NCBI RefSeq assembly: GCF_022581195.2
Contig: NC_061452.1
Span: 813,501 to 877,500 of the forward strand
From: Helicoverpa zea
Lineage: Eukaryota; Arthropoda; Insecta; Lepidoptera; Noctuidae
Reading direction: 5' to 3'
Length of the DNA: 64,000 bases
Position 1 is the stretch's first letter, and each line of letters starts with the position of its first letter. The position numbers were made by a program, and so were the translations under genes. Below the pieces are notes generated by a model. That model saw only the letters and a program-made list of their open reading frames with translations, ran no database searches and was not told the DNA's origin. This document shows positions 1 to 13,800 of this stretch, piece after piece.

Positions 1-422
1 AAGGGACTGGGCTATGAATTAAAATTCCTATCATGTAACCCCATTCACACTTCAGTGCTAAGTACACACTTTATTTGGTTAGGGCCATAAAATCGATGTT
101 TTTATTATTTATTTATATCGTAAGCTGTTAAGGATCGAGTGCGATGTTCTAGTCACCTTAATTTGATAAAAATGGTTGTAAATAAAAAATGTAAACGTCA
201 TAAGGTGAAACTTTATCTCAGTATGTTGTGGTAGCTATAGAATCTAGTAGCTGGCGATTAACTTTAAAGACGGGCAATTAATATTGATTATAATTGTATA
301 TTGTATTAGTATATTTGGTGGTTTAGTTAAGCGGTCCACTTCCTCTCACTTTCCTTGTACCTACTTACTTGGGTCATTTTAAAGTATTTTTCAACAACAA
401 CTGAAATATTCAGCATCTTTTT

Positions 423-600
423 CATCACTTTTATGTCCCATATTATTTTTGGAGTCGGCGAAGCATGTCCTCTCCTTAGATACTCTTCTATCTGCCATCA
501 TTTCACAAATAACATTCTATATCTAAACATATCGACTTTCACACAATCCATTCATTGTTTCTTTGGTCGTCTTCTGCCACTGTTTCCGTCCACGTTCATG
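423..600. repeat. Dispersed moth repeat fragment
   Basis: The sequence around 450-470 reads as a 'ggagtcggcgaagcatgt' type motif. A close variant recurs near 11,225-11,245 and an inverted relative occurs in SINE tails of this window. This is a degraded interspersed repeat of unknown class. Boundaries are approximate. Confidence 0.4.
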
Positions 601-797
601 CCTAAAACGTGCTCTATATAGGTACAATAAACCACAAATTGAAACGAGTAATTAATATAGTACTACACTTCATCAGATACAACCATTTACAATAATCACG
701 TTATGCGATTTGATGTGCCGTAATTGAAAACCAATCTGTTGTCGATTGCCTTAGATTGGACAACTACAGTTACGTCCGTATGTTAGTTACAATTAGA

Positions 798-1040
798 AAC
801 CCGCATACTGGAGACTAACAGTCGGCCGACAGTTGGCCTAATAGTTGAGTATTTACCAACTATTAGGCCAACTGTCGGCCAATTTAAAGAAAATTTTGAT
901 TCGAGTCAAAGTTTTCAGTCGTTCTGATACCGTCTAATCACCTGATCCTGATCTAATGTGCGTACTGCCATTCGTCTTCATACTGACTTATGAGCCCAAA
1001 CAAACTGTCGGCCGACTAAAAGTCTCCAGTTTGCGGGTAC
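798..1040. mobile_element. Palindromic MITE with GTCGGCCGAC-type ends
   Basis: The left end (acccgcatactggagact, then a GTCGGCCGAC core) matches the reverse complement of the right end (GTCGGCCGACTAAAAGTCTC, then tttgcgggt) with a few mismatches. A second internal hairpin lies at about 829-880, with arms reading CCGACAGTTGGCCTAATAGTT separated by a short loop. There is no coding capacity. The right end resembles the right end of the larger element near 60,040-60,775, so the two appear to be one family. Confidence 0.6.
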
Positions 1041-1964
1041 TCTTAGCGGCACAGTTGCTCGCGTTAAATAGTTAATTGTTAACTGTTAGTTAGCTGACGG
1101 CGAACTCAGATTAGGCCCGTGATACTTCTGTAAGAGTATGTTTATAACGGTTTTTTGATTGTGGTGATTTTTAGTATGCGTTACGATGCATGGAAAGTTT
1201 GTCTGGAAATAGAATTCGTGGAATAGAAAAAATTGTTCAGTAATTTATCCGTTGGAAATGGATTTTATCATTATTTAGTTTTACCGATCCAGGTTTTAAT
1301 TATTTTTATAATTACATATTTATTTATGTCGTTTCTGGAGGGATGCTCGTACCTACCTCCAAAATTCTGTTCACATATTGTTGTTGAACTCTAATTCAAT
1401 TACAAACATATTGACAATAGCCGGACGTTGTGAAGAATCGTGTGGGAACCAATGTGCTTTATTGAATACAAGGAAATGAAAAGTTTTCAGAGGCAGACCT
1501 CTCGGAATATGTACGCAAACAATAAAATATTTTTTTAAAAAATTGAGGATTTTTAACTACCAATGATATTATTTTCTTATATGACTAATGATTAATTAAC
1601 TTAATTTACACTCAAAAGTATCCAATGTGTGAATGCACCTCTGTTACCTTATATCTCACAATTTAAATTATAATAGCTATTAATATGGATGTCTTGAAAC
1701 ATGTATGTAAAAGATACATCTTGTACGACTTCCTGACATAAAGGTTAATGTCAGTCCACTATGCAGTCGATGTTACATTGTTAACCTTTGAATTAATTCC
1801 TAATTTATTATTATTGACAACATATGAATAACTTGTATTATATTACTTTTTATTAAAAGTGCATCGTATAACGTTTTACAAAATTGATAGACACCAACAA
1901 AGTTAAATGTTAGTGTCTTATTATACTAATTTTACTGTAGGTAAAGCTAGTTGCACGTAGGGAT

Positions 1965-2155
1965 TTTTTTTTCCCGACGTCAAAAATCATCAAATGACCC
2001 CTCCCGCTGTGGGTTAGCAGCGGTGAGGGAGTGTCAGACTCTTACTGATTAAAAACCGTCGTGTTCCGTCGTGGGCCTTTTATGTACCAGGGCCGCGGTA
2101 TCTCTTTCGAACAACCCGCAGCCCCGGCAACAACCCGCAGCCCCGGCAGCACGTA
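1965..2155. repeat. GC-rich interspersed repeat, probable LINE end fragment
   Basis: This block is markedly GC-richer than its surroundings. It contains a directly repeated segment (acaacccgcagccccggca, twice near 2,113-2,150). It resembles untranslated ends of non-LTR elements common in moths, but no ORF is present and the class cannot be assigned from sequence alone. Confidence 0.4.
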
Positions 2156-4545
2156 GGGATCAAATGAACTTATTTGAAAAAGACAACCATTCTCCTGGCT
2201 GGATCTAAGTTTCATACGATATACAGTAACTGATCCATTTCATAACGTTCAATACATTGGGTAATAATTTTCCCTCGTTCACTTGTTTTCGTTTCGGAGT
2301 ATCGGAGTACACAGCTGACCAAACATACAGACCTACTTTGCATACTGATCTACTGTGACGCTCAACTGTTTTATATACTTCTTGGAATCTGGAAATTCTG
2401 TACTGGTTGGGAAATATGTATATTGGAACATTTTGTTACCTTCGAAAATTTGAATGTTTGATTAAGCCTCCACGTCATAATATGTTTTCAATTTATTATG
2501 TAAAAATAGTGTTTGCTTTTTTTGTTAAGTTATAAAATATCAGCTTGATGCTTGTCTGAAATTGTATAAGTAGGTAATTCGTCTTTTACAAAACACAACA
2601 TTATAGATTGTCAGAATAAGGACACTAGCCTACAATGTTAAAATTTTCTTTTACTGTACGTTTCAGCTTTCTTTCATTCGCTAATAAACCTTTATCAGTA
2701 ATCACCATAAATATTAGAAGGAAAACCAACACAATAAATCTCTTTACAACAAAGATCTACAATATCGACCGCCCAGGTCATTGGTCCATCAAATATTTCA
2801 AACACGACCATGTTAGTTCCGACAAGCCAGTCGGTCTGTTTGTCATACCATTGTGTTCCACTAAGGAGTGACCTTGTCTCCCGTATTCAGCACATGGACT
2901 TCACATACCTAAGTATATTATATTAATGTTTGAGCCTTTGAGCCATAGAATAGGTATTGATGTCACGGAAAACTGCGCACGAGTTGTCACATTACATATG
3001 GCTGTCGTTTTCTTGGGTGTTTTGTTGTTATGTACTTGAGAATTAATATTGTACAGTTTAAATATAAACTGTGATGGGTTTTCCTTGTTTCATGTAATTG
3101 CAAAGACATGAAAAGTGCGCTGCGTTGTTTTTTCTTTTAAAAATAAAGTAGAATACAGGCGAACATAACAGTAAGAATATAAAGTGCTTAGACGCACTAC
3201 TTAACAAAAAAAAAACAACAGAAAAAAAAGTAGTTACAGCTCGAAACTTTTTTTCATGTAATTATCATGAATGCATTGCATTTGTTTACATTACAATTCA
3301 TATCCTTGAATCAAGAGATATCTGAACTCAATTGAGTTCATGAATGCAAATTAGGTATTATTCTACTAGATGATAACTTGTCTGTATGCTACTTGTATGC
3401 CTCAAATTGTTAAGCCAGATTTACCTTATGTTTGCGAAAGTAGAGAATTTTAGAAATTCTGCAATAAATTGGTGTGGGTAGCCAAGACATTTTACAAATA
3501 CTTACGCTACTAACCCGGTTGTGGATCAGAAAACTTGCAAGTTCACAACATTTTACTAAAATTCTCTGTGTATGCACAACTATAACATTGTGTAAACGAC
3601 ACCGTTTTAAGCACAAACCACATGACAGGTGTCAACACTAACCAACTTACTTGACCCCTGCATATCTCACGAAATTCCCACAACATGAGGAAGTTAGGGT
3701 TCATCTTATACTGGGTGGTCCCATCTCCCATTGTCACTCATATTACCGCACATTTGTTCGGCCAGGCTGGTCTAGCTTTCACAACGTGTTACTTAAGCGC
3801 TCCACTTTAAATTGAGAAGGCATGAAGCTATTGTCCCCTAAGTGTATAAATTAGAATTACTTAATACGCACTTAACGGCGCATTGTCTGTGCCTTCATAA
3901 AGTTTAGCAACATGACAAAGGTTTTAGTTGTGAAGAATAGGCTCGCGGAACAGGTATGAGCATGAGGAATAAGTAACTTGACTCTTGCTACATTGTTCGT
4001 TGTAACAAAGAAAATTACTCAAGACACGACGATGCTACACATACCTACCTGCTTACTCAAAATATATATATATATATGGGTAACATAATCGTCGCACAAT
4101 ATAGAAAAGAATTATTCCCTACTTCAAAACTTTTTACTTACCACAATAAAGAACATTATCAAGCAAAACGTTAAGCCTCAACCTCTTTGTTAAACTATTC
4201 TTAATTCGTCAAGTACAGTCTTCCCACCGTGCCCTTCCGAATGTCATGGCGGCGAATCACGCTGCCGAATGCCTTGTGACCGCAAAGATGTATTTTGCGT
4301 GCCCAATCTTGATGCACGTGAGTGTATTTACGCTGTTCATCTCAGGAAGATGACAATCACTTGGCAGTTGGAGCTTGGAGCCTTTGTTTACAACTCCACA
4401 CGTTTTCAATGTGCCACTCATGTTTTGCCCATCATGAGGCTTGATCATGACTTCAATGTGCTGATGTCCGCGTCGCCTTCGTGATTAATATCGTTTGCGT
4501 TTTGTTTATGGGACAAAAGATGAATGTGTCTTTTGTGGAGTACTA

Positions 4546-4772
4546 TAGTTCGGCCATTCAGAGAATGCGTTCCTGACACGTCGCGATTGAACTGACGACG
4601 TAATAACATTCATTGATTATTGATATAATAATGTTGTTTTAATGCTCCTCAATTGTTAAAACGGTAAACAACCAGCAAAAATATTTTTATCGTAACTGCA
4701 ACGCCATTGCAAAGTTACGTCGTCAGTTCAATCGCGACGTGTCAGGAACGCATTCTCTGAATGGCCGAACTA
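4546..4772. mobile_element. 227-bp Tc1/mariner-type MITE, copy A
   Basis: A non-coding palindromic element with about 57 bp of perfect terminal inverted repeat starting TAGTTCGGCCATTCAGAG, flanked by TA on both sides as expected for a TA target-site duplication. By eye it is identical along its length to the copy at 42,373-42,599. It differs at one base from the reverse-oriented copy at 29,778-30,004. Such identity implies very recent transposition, presumably in trans. Confidence 0.9.
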
Positions 4773-7700
4773 TAGTAACTAGGCAGTAATTGTGAAAAAA
4801 ACTGAGATGTTCGTAATTCAAATGTTATTACACACACTGACACGTCAAACTTATAACACCCCGTCGTTTTTGCGTCGGGGGTTAAGAATACCTACCTATG
4901 CCAATAATGGATGTTCCGAAAAAAAATCTTTAGAAATATTGTGATTGTCAACAGGTAATCTCGAAAGTTTGCTATTCCTATAACGTGTTCCATTTACCGC
5001 CCAATTTTAAACAACCAATGAAAGTTGTTAGTCAGCAAATAAAGATTTGTGCCATGCCTCATCATAAATCTACTAAGTTTAAACTCATTTCAAATGTTTG
5101 CAGTTCCTTCAACATGGTTATTTTGAAAGTCATCAAACAGTCAGATATTTTACACGCGTCATTGACGATCTAATGTAAGCACAATATTTGTCCCCAAGCG
5201 GTGACAGTCAATATTAGCTGAAACCGTGTCGTGTGCCCGAATGGGGACAATATCGCAATTAGTTTAGCTTTTGAAGGTAACATACGAGTATTAGAGTAGA
5301 ATATTAATTATCTGTTGGCATTGTGGATTATGTTATTTTTACGATATGTGTGATATTTATTTTATTACTTCCTCGATAAAGTGCAAAGTACTGACATCTA
5401 CCCAATTTCAATTATGTATAAGGGTGCAATGCTATTTAACGTATGTTATTATACCTACATTTAAACCTTCCTCTAAAATCACTATCTATTAAAAAACCGC
5501 CATGAAAATCGGTTGCGTAGTTTTAAAGATTTAAGCGTACAAAGGTACAGAAAAAGCGACTTTGTTTTGTACTACCTACTTAGTGAATTATTTAATCATT
5601 ATATAAGGATTATATACATATAAATAGGTACGTAAAAATAACGTTTGTCATTTTAAATAAACCGTACTTACAATAAAATAACTGTATTACACATTTAAAC
5701 TATAAACAGTACATTCGTACAAACACACGGAGGTCGGTTGCGCAACCACAGAGGATGCAACCTGCGCGTGATAGCGATCTATAAATTAGCGCATCATAGT
5801 GCGGCATCCTCGCTCGTTATCTATGACGTGAGCTTCCTATGTAGTTATTGTTAACACCATCAAAATCACTCATATGCTATGTTGGATGATAATTATATTC
5901 TGAATAAGCGGTGCCTATTAGGTATATCTAAATACGTATTATTTTGCCTGTACTCTACATTTACATACGTAATTATATTTCTGCTGAAGATACAAATACA
6001 AAAAACACTATCATTTAAGTAACATTTGTAACTGTTAACTCAAAAACCGTGTAACATATCTCTTTTCTTCAGAAAGAGTGAAAATGACAAAATTTTACGT
6101 AACAGAAGAAAACATTCACAGCAATAATTATATCATAATATGCGACCTATTAACCAATTCAAAATCTCATCTAATTGGGATTTCACCCAAAACGCGTAAA
6201 CTATCTTAATTACAATTGTGTCTCAACGCAACTAATTACGAAAGGTGTTGCAAATGTGCATCGAACCCGGTACACTTCCTATGATCATGCGCGGTCACAC
6301 GCTCTGAATACTTGCAGACCAGCTTACTAATGTTCACACCTTTTACTTTCGTACATACCTATGTACTGTAGATAGATACGTTATATAGATAGGCGAAGAA
6401 GTTTCAGAGGAACCCAAGTGGTCTGGGTAAATTGTTGATAACTCTGAAAAATCTATAAATGGAGGGCCACCATTACATGTTATACTTCGAAAGTGTATCC
6501 ACTTAAAAGCGAGATATGTACGTGTATCAATGTGATATCACAATCACAAGGATTGACACCTGGTGACTTGATTAGAAAATACATGGATTTTCGATTATAA
6601 TAGACGAAATTATAGGAAAAACGCTGACGCTGAATCATTCGATATAGAACGTAGTAAACATTTACCAGCGGTTATTGGGTATTTATTGGTACGAAATATA
6701 AAACGGTACCATTAAAAACCATGTAAACCATTCATGGTTGCCTTCAGACTCATCGTTACCTGCTTTTTTTCAATACTCCATGGAGCTTCTGCAATTTCTT
6801 GTCAAGTATCCATAATCACCAGTGACTAACCGGCCTCAAACGTGTGAATCGCTCATCAGATAACTACGCCTTTGTAATACGGAAACGGACACAATTGATT
6901 TTCTAAACTATTCTAATATTAAGATCGTATCTAAATTATCGCCTTTTCAATAAAATAGCAGTTGAAATAAGCGGATAATGGCACAAATCTCGTCTGAATT
7001 GAACTAGTGCCACTTAAGCTTGCGAAAATCGATTAACTTTTTTGAATTTGACCTCATTCTTGATTTAATGCTACCTCTATTCTGGTCAGGTCAACAAATG
7101 AAAGTCTACCTACAATAGGATTAATGGTTTTCTTATTACTTGTAAGTCACTCTCTGGATCACGGCTAACTTTCCAGTAATTGACGCCATGAATAAGATTC
7201 GTCATCATTTCTCACAGTTGTCAACTGTGAAATGTGCCAAAATAGTTAAGTTTTTTTATTTTATACCATTTTTTTGTTCACCTAAAAAAATCTCACGATC
7301 CTCACCCTTATCTTCCTCCGCAAGATAAAAGTCACGTAACAATGAATGAAGAACGTTAGCCCGATGTTCGGTATGTGACCAGGGCGCGGTGACTAGACGC
7401 ATCGCTACTGGCAAACTTGCTATCTTGATGTACGACGGATAGCATGGGGTCATAGTTCCTGGAGATGCTTAGTGTAATGAGCGACTTTTCTTGTAACTAA
7501 CTAATGTACAAGTTACTTATATGGTAGATATTTCGTTAAGACTTCTTTAAATTGCGAGAGATTTTCCCATTATTTGACTTTTTCTGGGAAGAAAAGTGAC
7601 TTTTTTAGTAATTTCACGACACAATACTTTGCTGAGGCTTTTACTGTATCTCGGGTTTACTCATAATGTGATCAATTTTGATTCTTCCGCGGGAACTGAA

Positions 7701-7834
7701 TGCGCGACCCAGAATACAGTAGCCATTACACCAACACCGGTTGATTTGCCTTTATTTATTAAACCACAAAATATGTTCGAAACATCTTGAATTAATCCAG
7801 CCTTATATTATATTCTCATACTTTCTGATTACAG

Positions 7835-10800
7835 CGCTCATCGCAAGCAGCAGGCCGTGGCAAGCGCTTCACGTTCCAGTCGACTGTCAGACAGTTGGAG
7901 CGACGACGCCTGGCTGAGAAGCTGTCCAAAGAGGCTGACTTGAAGGAGCAGCAGAGAAGAACAGAACTGGAGGCCATGAGGAGGTATGTGTACCTTCTTT
8001 TACGATGGATATTTTACTAGGATCGGGAGGTCATGGTATTTATGACATTGCGGAACGTTTCTGCAATTTCCTCTTTCTTCTTTTTTTTTTTGTCTTTGAA
8101 TTTCTGTGGGCTTTTCTGGAAAAGTAAAGGAAAATGATCAGCATGATTCCTCAAGAAAGACATTTATCTCAGGTCGCATACCAATAAAAACTATCTCATT
8201 GTTCTCGCTGATCTCCATAGAGAGAACAGCCATCGTGGTCAACAATCGATCTATTTGTATCTACTATATAAAAATAAGTCGGGTTTTCCTTCCTGACGCT
8301 ATAACTCCAGAACGCACGAACCGATTTCCACGGTTTTGCATTCGTTGGAAAGGTCTCGGGCTCCGTGAAGTTTATAGAAAAAATATTAAAAAAAAATGTT
8401 TCTTTATCTTTTAATCACCAAACAAAATGTAAAAAAAAAACGAAGCCATCTGGTGGCGAAACGGAGTTCGCCAGGTTTGCTAGTTATTATTAAAGATCTC
8501 TGTGCTTGAGACGCCAGCTCTTCCCTTCACTCTAATGTGATACTTTATTAAAAAAAAAATTAGCATCAAAACAGGACTCAAACCAACTATAACTCATGAT
8601 GTTTCGTCTCAGAGTGGAGGAGGAGTTCCAGCGCAAGCGCGCGCGGGAGAAGGCGAACATCAGACAACAGCTGCGCCTCGTCAGCGGCGCCAACAGCATG
8701 CCCACGCCACCGCCGCAACATAATAAGGTACATAATGCATTACAGCTGTGAATCTTGTCGCAGAAACTAGGTTCAAAGCTTATCCTTACTTGAAGCTTGA
8801 GCAATTTTTGAGTAGTAGACAACTTGGCAATTAAAATTAATTTATTTCCATTTTATTTAGTGAATAACTTTTGGTGTAGGATATGGGTAAGGTTTATATA
8901 GCTGTATGATTGCAAAAACCTTTTTTGTTAGAACAATAATATCAAATTAAAAATGTCGGAGATAATGTCCGTTTTATTGAATAGAGCTGAGAATTTCTAT
9001 GAAAAGTAAGGGCGTAAAAAAGTGTCTGGTCAATTAGTTTTATTAAGTTCGATTTAATAAATAGTACTTTAGTTCAACCAATCAGCAAATATTTTGATCA
9101 CATACTTCAATCATCTAACATGCACGTTTACATTGGCACTAAGCAAACACTCAAGTAAAGGAAATCGCTCTAACAACTATTTGCTTTAAAAATTGATTAA
9201 TTTCTTTGTTGGAACATACGTAATGATCTCCAAGACCCATTAATCATGTCACTTGACCTTGCCACCTTCGTCCAAGGTTATCAGTATAAAAGCTAACTTC
9301 CAGACATACTCATATGTTATGAGTAAACTATGTAAGTGATATAATTATTGCGATTATTACAAAAACAGCACGCCACTGTGACGGTCACCTTGCTGACAAA
9401 TAGTGTGTGAACTGTAGTGTGACCTTCGCAAATGATCTTACGTGGTTTTTGCATGGGGTTATTGAGTTTTTACCCGACTGCCAAAGAAGGAGGGTAATGT
9501 TTTTCGAGTGTATGTAAGTATGTATGTATGTCTGTTCCTTTGTGACCTCCTGTAGCCTAAACGGCTTGATGGATTTTGATGTATGAGGTATCGTTAGATT
9601 TGTCTTGATTACGGGAGTGTCATAGGATACATTTTATCCTAAAAGTCCCACGGGATATTTTTTCTAAATTTCCCTTTAAAAAAATATGTATGCGGTATCA
9701 TTAGATTCATTTCAATCACGGGAGTAATAATTAATATAGGATACGTTTTTTCTCAAAATTCCCACGGGAACATGTTAATTCTGCGTCAACGCAAAGCAAC
9801 TCATGCGTTAGCAAGCAAAAAGATAGGGCGTGGCCTGGCATGCGGCGCGCGGCGCGGTGCGGAGGGGGATATGCTCGAGTATACAGCCCGAATGCGGGCA
9901 CACGCATAAGGGCACACGTCGTTGACGGTCTTCAGCAGTAATGACTCACCTAATTCTTTTTCTTCTTCACTACCAACAGTCCAGATTGGCGGTAAATTTA
10001 TGTTGCGGAGTAACATCACTCGTAATCTAAAGCCAAATGTCGTCGAAATAATTTAAAATGGTACTTACATATACATAGTCTTCTACATCTACAACATTTT
10101 CGTTAAATAAAAACAGCTAAAAAGTTATAAATAAAAGAATTATTATTAAAAAAACAAAATACCCGACTGCACACTAAAAAAAGAGTAAAACAAGCCCCAC
10201 AATAATATTTAATTTATAAATATTGATGGAAAGCATCGCAGGCGGGGACCACCTTGACCGCCACCAACGAAAATTCTGCTAAATGGTGCACAACCGAAAT
10301 GACTATAAATAAGCCTCTGTTGGTCCCCGCCTGCGATGCTTTCCATCAATATTTATAAATTAAATATTATTGTGGGGCTTGTTTTACTCTTTTTTTAGTG
10401 TGCAGTCGGGTATTTTGTTTTTTTAATAATAATTCTTTTTTTCTATGTATGACGGCTGTCTGAGTAATTATTCTGCCACAAGAAGGCACAATTTCCAAAT
10501 GACCCACCTACATCGTATCTATCTATCTTTAGCACTTACCTTTTGATTTAACACTTTAAACAGTGCGACGGCATGATTTCCATCAGATTTTTTCGTATAA
10601 CAAATTGCCTATGACCTTTACTATATCAAACCTTATTTATATATTGTCAGTCTTCATATTCACTAGCATCGCTATGAAACCTTATATTTCTATACTATCA
10701 TAAACTAAAAGAAACTATTTCGGTCCAGTCTCGCGACTCCCCGGACGGATCGTGCCGCGCGTCGCCGGCGCCTGAGCGGGTGCGCGACTCCCAGCGGCAC

Positions 10801-13800
10801 AGCAACGCCTCGTCCGAGATCAGCGCCCGCAGCAAGAGTACTACTCCTGTAAGTTTATATTTATATTCACTTTCTATTTACATGTCTTATCTGAAGATGC
10901 ATTTGTCTGGGTACAGTTCAAGTCAAAAAAATGCGCGGACGGTTTGATCCATTGCTTGCGAATTGTTACTCGCTCCGCCGTCTTCTTTTTTAGTATAACT
11001 GCTTCGCAGAAGGAGACGACGGTACCCCATTCCTACTCGCCCCGGACCATAGGCTTGAACCTGGGCACTGTTCACTACGAGAACCCTTCAAAGTCAATGT
11101 CCTGCCTAAGAAGGGCACCACACCTGGACTGGTGTGTAAGGTGGGCCATATACCGTACGACTCCCGCGTACAGTCTCAGGCCGTTGTTTGGACTCATCTT
11201 CCTCCTGCCCTTGTCCCAATTTTATTTGGGGTCGGCACAGCATGTGTTAAAACCTCCCAGGACTATACTAATACCTGTGCTATATTGTGTTTAGATCCGC
11301 AGCGTGGAGCTGTCGGCGTGGCGCACGGGCTGCCCGGCGCGCGTGTACCGCGACTGGGCGGCGGCGCGCGAGCACCCGCCCGCCTGCGCGCACATGCCCA
11401 AAGCCACGCACACTATATACAACGGTACGTCTGCTGATCAGCAATATCATCACTCTTTTTATCATCCCACAGCTGGACACAGAAGGATTGAGCGACAATC
11501 ACCATTTGCGCTAAATGCGGTTTGGTCTTGTCTACCAGTCCATGTCTTTGTTATCCTTCTACTCTTAGCCCCATTTTTCACATAAATCTACTTGCCGCAA
11601 AAGGCCTTATAAGTGAGAAATACGTCTTCTGCTGTAGCCAAAGAAGAAGAGAGTGATTAAGTGCAGACAGTCTGTCCACCAATATTCCTTCCGAGTCCCT
11701 TCGTGTTCAGCCAAGGTGCTGTTGAACAACACCACCGACTACAAAAACATAGGGCAAATATTATATATAGGTATCGAGGGCAGAAAAATCCTCAGAAACA
11801 TTAAAATCTGAAAAATGCAGCATTAACATTTTATCAACATCACACTCATATCATGCTTGAAACCGTAACTCACTTATTCACACTACATACACACACTTGA
11901 AGAACGTACAATAACCTCACACAACAATTTGATACAAATACATAACAAATAGCACGAAGCACCTATTTTATATGATGTTAGAAAGTAAGCCAGTCTATAT
12001 GGGTAGGAACGCGCGTCCCCGATGCATTCAATGTGGGACACCTTCGCCTTATACGAAGTCTGGCCTGTGACCATACTTGAACTGTCTGTGCTATTGTTGT
12101 GATGCTATGTTAAAGTTTATAGACATAAAAATAAACTTAAATAAACGCCGTAAGGAGTCCTTAGTATTTGTTGTATTTTAGAAAGGGATCTCACTCATTC
12201 ATTTTGGGTGAATCTCACTCGTCTTTATCTAAAGGTTGTAGGTAAAAATATAGGTATGGATATAGTTGAATCCATCATTCAAAGATACTAAAAAGATAAA
12301 TTCAAAACTGTATTTTAATATCTTTATACAGCATATGCAAACGTTGCATGTAATAATTATGGTAAACCTCAAGAAATTAATTTTTAAGCATTTTTATTTA
12401 TAGTCACAACATTTCAGTAATACCCAACAAAGTAACACAGTGTATCAAAATATGAAAATACTGTGTTCTATATCTATACAAATAGCGTTAACATTGTAAC
12501 ACATTAGTAGGTAATCCAGGTTATTGATATCTAAGTAGTAGTAAGTAAGCAGACGGGTCAGGGGCGTCGGAAGTCGACACATTAGTGTTACGCCCGACAG
12601 TAGGCCGTGTTTGCTACTTTGAATATTTTATGTTTATACTTTGTACTTACTTAATACATTTAATACAATGGTTTTACAATTATTGATTTTGGGAAGAGGA
12701 GCATTAAGGTGTAGACAAGTTTTTTAAAGCAAGTGGCTGTTTTTTTAGATGAAACTAAGTTCTTTTTATATTCATTTTTAACTTTAAGTTGTCTAGATTT
12801 AAAAAAATATTCCCCGTGGATATCAGTAGTATCATCGGTAGTATGCAAGTAGCGGAAAATTCTTCGTACTCATTTGTTTTAAGAAAACTGACGTTTATGT
12901 TATCAGTGAACTTGGGCTACGTATTTCTTACCAATACCTAATACTTAAAAAGCCTATTTATCCTTTCCCTAGGCGGTGGCAGTGCCGGGTCCGGCGAAGC
13001 CTTCAGCGGCAGCCCTCGCTCGGACAACTACCGGCTGGAGTTCGCGCGCGGGCGCCCGCCCTCCCCGCGCGCCGCGTCGCCGCGCACGCCGCGCGCGCCG
13101 CGCCTGCTGCGCGTGCGGCAGCCGTCCTCGTCGGGCTCCGACCTGTCACTCAGGCAGCCTATTAAGATCAGGTAATGTACATGTACGAGGCATATTATGT
13201 AGAAATGAGTAAAGTCTTACAAAGAAAAGAAAATCAATTAAAGTTTCATAAAATCTGATTAAACTCTCTTAACTGCAACCTTAAACTCTTTAAAGCAGTT
13301 TATGTACACAAGAAGTGTAAACAACACCCTTATTTTATTTAAGTGATAGATTTTTCATAGAATATTACCCTTTTGCTCCTAATAACAAAAATAGCATAAG
13401 AGATTTTATTTTATTACCTACTTTTATGTTATGGAAATTTCGTGTCTTTTATAAAGTTACCTATTTAAATCAATTTTTAAGTTCTTAATTTTGTGCATGA
13501 TATTTTGTAATATAGATAAAAAGCATGAATAAAATTAAATGCTTTAATTAAACTATTGCAACCCTAATGCAATAATAGGCTTTTTTAAGTTTTCTCAAAC
13601 AAACATCGAAGTAGTATATTAATATCGTTGTGTGGTGTTTCCAAGGTGGTGAAGTGTGGGAGTAGCGCTATTACCTAACATTAACCCTGCGCGCGCGCAT
13701 ACAAGGTGAGTGCTTGCTGACGCTTACATCCCTTACTCAGTACCAAGAAAATCCCTAAAAAATATGAAACTAATTTCAAAACAATCTCCCCTTTTGGTAG

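Larger units (their letters stand above)
1..7834. other. Intergenic or long-intron DNA with repeats, no supported gene
   Basis: This AT-rich stretch lies upstream of the first recognisable exon at 7,835, so it is either a long intron of that gene or intergenic. The open frames are short, with low-complexity translations and no recognisable domain or splice context. What can be recognised is a dispersed repeat near 423-600, two small palindromic elements (798-1,040 and 4,546-4,772), a GC-richer repeat at 1,965-2,155 and an (AT)n tract near 4,060-4,077. I see no RNA gene. Unrecognised upstream exons of the coiled-coil gene could lie here. Confidence 0.6.

Noticed and set aside
2635..2871. 78-codon + strand ORF
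   Set aside because: Low-complexity translation, no domain, no splice or promoter context in AT-rich DNA. Expected by chance.
9801..10019. Minus-strand ORF with a proline/arginine-rich tail near 9,801-10,019
   Set aside because: Intronic, next to repeats. No recognisable family. A GTGAGT inside could be a donor but no partner exon is visible.
13620..13720. Possible small extra exon before a GTGAGT near 13,704
   Set aside because: Joined in phase to the exon ending at 13,171 it gives an immediate stop, and the acceptor is poor.
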